NCBI RefSeq assembly: GCF_025515205.1
Contig: NZ_JAOPFX010000002.1
Coordinates: forward strand, 310,001-374,000
Reading direction: 5' to 3'
Source of the DNA: Microbacterium fluvii
GTDB taxonomy: Bacteria; Actinomycetota; Actinomycetes; Actinomycetales; Microbacteriaceae
Length of the DNA: 64,000 nucleotides
Below the pieces are notes generated by a model. It had not been told where the DNA came from. It did no database searches and worked only from the letters and a program-made list of their open reading frames with translations. Positions 63,865-64,000 of the stretch are shown here, in pieces. How positions within the stretch are numbered: position 1 is the first letter of the stretch; every line of letters begins with the position of its first letter. The position numbers and the translations under genes were made by a program.

Positions 63865-64000
63865 CTGCCGATGATCGCACGGCCTCGCCGGGCCCGCCAG
63901 GAGCGGCGAGTGCCGAGAAGAGCGCGTCGATCGTCGCGGCCATGTCGAGGTCGGGCTCCAGCATGAACTGCAGCTGCAGTCCGTCGGCGACCGCCTGCAG
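63842..64000 (-). CDS. C-terminus of a TetR-family regulator (5' end outside window)
   Basis: Reading the minus strand from the window edge gives 52 open codons to a TGA at 63842-63844: a helical segment (LQAVADGLQLQFMLEPDLDM, then AATIDALFSALAAPGG) of the kind found at the end of TetR ligand domains, then a Ser/Pro tail. Too short for the track but with good codon use. It overlaps the AraC start, so it is likely the first gene of this operon. The N-terminal HTH is outside the window. Confidence 0.7.
   Translation of the reverse strand: MQAVADGLQLQFMLEPDLDMAATIDALFSALAAPGGPGEAVRSSADARPPGS

Overview
The window is about 70% GC. It looks like the chromosome of a free-living actinobacterium, most likely a Microbacterium or close Microbacteriaceae relative. 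The grounds are tightly packed GC-rich genes with many ATGA/GTGA overlaps, F420 enzymology (CofE, an LLM-family oxidoreductase), a small Microbacteriaceae-type DUF7882-like protein, a one-piece actinobacterial-style PutA, and several families of short palindromic repeats. The genus is inference; no rRNA or tRNA gene is visible. There is no prophage, insertion sequence or CRISPR array, and no gene-free stretch above 300 bases.

1-5.0 kb: the tail of a GntR/FCD regulator leads into prpD-prpB-prpC (methylcitrate cycle for propionyl-CoA) and an enoyl-CoA hydratase. 5.3-25 kb: an acyl-CoA catabolic region. It holds an alcohol dehydrogenase fused to a DUF4334-like domain, an acyl-CoA ligase, a tandem TetR regulator, an aldehyde dehydrogenase with its own TetR, a nitronate-monooxygenase-like flavoprotein, a FadB-type multifunctional enzyme, a thiolase and an acyl-CoA dehydrogenase. 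Divergent from these is an SDR / acyl-CoA dehydrogenase / APH-like kinase trio, then etfB-etfA and a membrane b-type cytochrome. The trio resembles the core of the levulinate (4-hydroxyacyl-CoA) pathway, whose products would be drained by FadB/thiolase and the methylcitrate cycle.

25-30 kb: a histidine kinase / response regulator / DUF4097 operon, cofE with a GNAT gene, and a hotdog thioesterase. 30-38 kb: putA, an alditol-oxidase-like flavoprotein, a TetR regulator, and ddaH-rocD; together these suggest arginine/ornithine/proline breakdown to glutamate. 38-45.7 kb: a membrane-anchored molybdopterin oxidoreductase; the conserved circularly permuted ATP-grasp / alpha-E / transglutaminase trio; two related MarR regulators; three small genes of unknown function.

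45.8-56.8 kb: a complete L-rhamnose regulon (ABC importer, mutarotase, isomerase, kinase, bifunctional aldolase/lactaldehyde dehydrogenase, divergent LacI regulator) with a clear promoter and operators. 56.8-64 kb: a MarR-controlled MFS exporter, a lipase-like hydrolase, a lipoate-ligase-like protein, a solitary beta-class DNA methyltransferase, an F420-type oxidoreductase, a DUF1801-like protein, a VOC protein, an AraC regulator and the end of a TetR gene.

The most unusual signal is a set of at least four recurrent families of 30-70 base imperfect palindromes (called A to D here), plus two single hairpins (E, F). They sit between genes but also inside coding sequences without breaking the frame: in the linker of the tandem TetR, at the N-terminus of the nitronate-monooxygenase-like protein, at the C-terminus of the ATP-grasp protein, and several times in the disordered N-terminus of the cytochrome. 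Many genes also show a -10 hexamer 6-8 bases before the start codon, as expected of leaderless mRNAs.
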